DNA from: Meghimatium bilineatum
Taxonomy: Eukaryota; Mollusca; Gastropoda; Stylommatophora; Philomycidae
Assembly: GCA_034231615.1 (NCBI GenBank)
Contig: CM067322.1
Coordinates: 59,030,938 to 59,094,937 of the forward strand
Reading direction: 5' to 3'
DNA length: 64,000 nucleotides
This document shows, one piece after another, positions 62,182 to 64,000 of this stretch; position 1 is the stretch's first letter, and every line of letters starts with the position of its first letter. A program made the translations under genes and the position numbers. Below the pieces are notes generated by a model. The model saw only the letters and a program-made list of their open reading frames with translations. It searched no databases and had not been told where the DNA came from.

Positions 62182-62456
62182 ATATCAGTCAGTCCTGTAG
62201 ACATTGGGGGGGGGGGGGGGGTTGAAGTGTTCATTCCCCTCTTCCCTTGCAAATATAGGTATATAACATGAGTTTATCATTGAAACTTGACCAAGAGGTC
62301 AATAAAAACATCACCATTACCGATTTTTCACAAAAAGCACTTCAAATTTTCCATCAAACAGTGAAATGTACACACGAAAACAGACAAATGACAAATTACT
62401 TTTTTCAGGTAGAATCCCCTCCTTAAAATAATTAATGCTAGAGCCCTGATATCATA
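62182..62456 (+). mobile_element. MITE-H copy, diverged
   Basis: From CAGTCCTGTAGACA (62,190) to TGCTAGAGCCCTG (62,448). It has a run of about 17 G near the left end and the GAAATGTACACACGAAA block found in the 60-kb copy. Flanks ATATCAGT and ATATCATA agree at six of eight bases. Confidence 0.68.
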
Positions 62457-62784
62457 AATATACCTATTAATAATACTATATAGTAAAGACCAATAATATA
62501 GTAGGCCATAAACATAGGCCTAGACTACCTACTTTTTAAAATTTACTTCTGAGCCATATCATATAAAATGTATGCCCTAATCTTCTCTGTTTCAAATCAC
62601 TATAGCCTTTTGACAAATATAACATATTAAAAAAGGGTTCAAAAGATGTAGAGGATTGACTTCTCTGTACTTGGTTTCCCATATGTACTCCACCACTCTC
62701 AATGAAGAGCACACCGTCTGCCGAGAGTACCACTCATAGCACGTAACTCCGTAGCTTCAAGCAATTATCTACAGGGATCTCCGA

Positions 62785-62866
62785 AAAAAATCCACCTTGT
62801 ACACAGAAAGATCTATTGAACACAATGTGAACATCTTAACTACTACGCCAGGGAGATCCCCTAAAA
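62785..62866 (-). other. tRNA-like A box, possible old SINE head
   Basis: The minus strand reads GGGGATCTCCCTGGCGTAGT, then AGTTAAG, resembling a tRNA start with A box TGGCGTAGTAG. The expected B box is only weakly present as GTGTTCAATAG. No target duplication was found. A decayed tRNA-derived SINE is the most likely reading. Confidence 0.35.
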
Positions 62867-63061
62867 TGTAACATATGTCCAGGTCTATAACTCAGGAGAC
62901 ATGGTGTAGTGAATGCAATAGAACATAGCATCCAAGGTGCATTCACCAAAAGATCTACAGGTCTTCCCAGATATTAACCAGAGTAAAATATTTAAAAATA
63001 TGTTTGTTAGACACTGGTGATAATTGTTTTAAAGTTCTTTTAGACTATTTAAATAAATAGT

Positions 63062-63112
63062 CGGTATTAGGTATGTTGATTATCCTCTTCACACACCAGA
63101 CAAGTCCATATA
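63062..63112 (-). mobile_element. LINE-S 3' terminal fragment
   Basis: TTAGGTATGTTGATTATCCT and TCACACACCAGACAAGTCCA match the LINE-S 3' ends at 19,545-19,590 and 57,407-57,450. It directly precedes repeat G. Confidence 0.6.
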
Positions 63113-63164
63113 GTCTATATTATCATCTGTCATCTATTATCGTCTCTGCAACAGACCACCAGCA

Positions 63165-63345
63165 GCCTCTATCTCTTGATTTGATGGTGCACTATGCTAG
63201 ACTAACCTGTCCAACTTGTGATGTTTCTCTCCCACTTGTATCTCTGCCTACCTCTTACTTACCACCCTGCAACTCTATCCTCAAGTAAGGTCTTCAACAA
63301 GTGTCATGTCTTTTAATATGTACAATATACTTTATTTGGTAACTT
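63165..63345 (-). mobile_element. Repeat G copy
   Basis: On the minus strand it matches 1,185-1,285 and 4,975-5,160 (GGCAGAGATACAAGTGGGAG, TAGTCTAGCATAGTGCAC). The segment AAGGTCTTCAACAAGTGTCA is shared with the 5-kb copy only. Confidence 0.5.
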
Positions 63346-63424
63346 TAAAATTGATATTTTAAGATAATACTTTAACGGAGCAAAAGGAATTCTCCATAGA
63401 GGGAAAAAGCATAGTCAATCGCAA

Positions 63425-63880
63425 TGCTGTATCATGAACAAGAGGCAGCAGTAAAAGTGGACGGAACAATGTCAGAATGGTTTAATGTACAGAGAGGAGT
63501 GAGATAAGGATGAACGCTATTACCGTACCTGTTAACAGCGATGCTGAAAACATAATGAGAAATGTTAAACACTGCATGGCATTTGCTGACTTCTAACCTC
63601 TTACCATAGGCAGTCAACAGATCCCAGAAATCAGATATGCTGATGACACAGTTCTCTTAACAATAAAGATGGTATAAAGCAAATGTTACTATCAACAAAA
63701 TGGTACAATGAAGTCCAAACCTGTTCTTAAATATGAAGTTAGCAACAATTATGACAACGGATACAGTGAAAGTACAGCCAAAGATAATAATTGACAATTT
63801 CGAACTAGTGGACGTAACAAATTTTGAGTATTTGGGAACAAACATAAATAACAAACAAACAAAAAAAACACAACAAAACA
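63425..63880 (+). pseudogene. LINE-E RT fragment
   Basis: LYHEQEAAVKVDGTMSEWFN and VQRGVR match the 8.5-kb copy (MYQEQEAAVKAGGNTSEWFS). Then SQKSDMLMTQFS-like residues stand for IRYADDTVLL in a shifted frame, and LSIWEQT for YLGTN. It ends at a CAAAACAAACAAAAAA-type stretch near 63,860, after which a different sequence begins. Confidence 0.72.
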
Positions 63881-64000
63881 AACAGCCTTCAATTATTCTC
63901 TGCACAACTTAGGAATCAACACATCCAAAACAAAAATATATGACCTTACCAACAGATCAAACTAAATGACAACACTCTTAAAAAAGTCAGCAACTTCACA

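Noticed and set aside
62785..62866. Functional tRNA gene
   Set aside because: The A box fits but the B box is poor and no acceptor stem pairs, so at most an old SINE head.

Overview
This window looks like intergenic DNA from an invertebrate animal genome. It is AT-rich, carries a 100-N assembly gap at 10,676-10,775, and has no open frame I would defend as a host protein gene. Nearly every recognisable protein fragment comes from a transposable element. The element mix (several LINE lineages with C-terminal RNase H or C2H2 fingers, SINEs with a GTCGTAAGAGGCGACTAA-type core, (GAA)n tails) suggests a lophotrochozoan, most likely a gastropod mollusc. That assignment is from memory of similar repeats and is tentative.

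Family names used here: LINE-D (I-superfamily-like, endonuclease + RT + RNase H, GAA tail), LINE-C (related, RNase H), LINE-A (endonuclease + RT), LINE-E and LINE-K (the lineage with a YGCETWTLNK-type C-terminus), LINE-L, LINE-R (GRPKETLRRT-type C-terminus), LINE-Z (C2H2 finger at the C-terminus), LINE-S (RNase H ending), repeat G (a LINE-like 3' end). Non-autonomous: SINE-A, SINE-B, SINE-T (tRNA-derived), element F, MITE-H, MITE-M, foldbacks FB1 and FB2, plus two hAT transposon relics.

Layout: 1-11 kb holds SINE-A, repeat G, LINE-R, element F, SINE-B copies and LINE-E/K relics around the gap. 11.8-18 kb is a minus-strand nest in which LINE-A appears to sit inside LINE-C, and LINE-A in turn contains a 197-bp near-perfect palindrome. 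18-33 kb mixes LINE-S, element F, SINE-B, LINE-R, LINE-K/L and tandem repeats. 33-36 kb has a 45-bp and a large 21-bp minisatellite embedded next to LINE-Z sequence. 36-46 kb carries inverted RNase H fragments, LINE-R, LINE-D 3' ends, a 300-bp foldback and LINE-E. 46.6-51.8 kb contains two decayed hAT transposases. 52.1-56.1 kb is a 4,027-bp, apparently full-length LINE-D flanked by a perfect 12-bp target duplication. A full-length tRNA-derived SINE with its own 12-bp duplication follows. 57-64 kb carries LINE-S, hAT and MITE derivatives, element F and LINE-E.

The main biological theme is parasitism among repeats. LINE-D, SINE-A, SINE-B and element F all end in a GAACG(A/C)-type sequence followed by (GAA)n, which suggests that one LINE machinery may have mobilised all of them. 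Target-site duplications directly date several insertions relative to each other.
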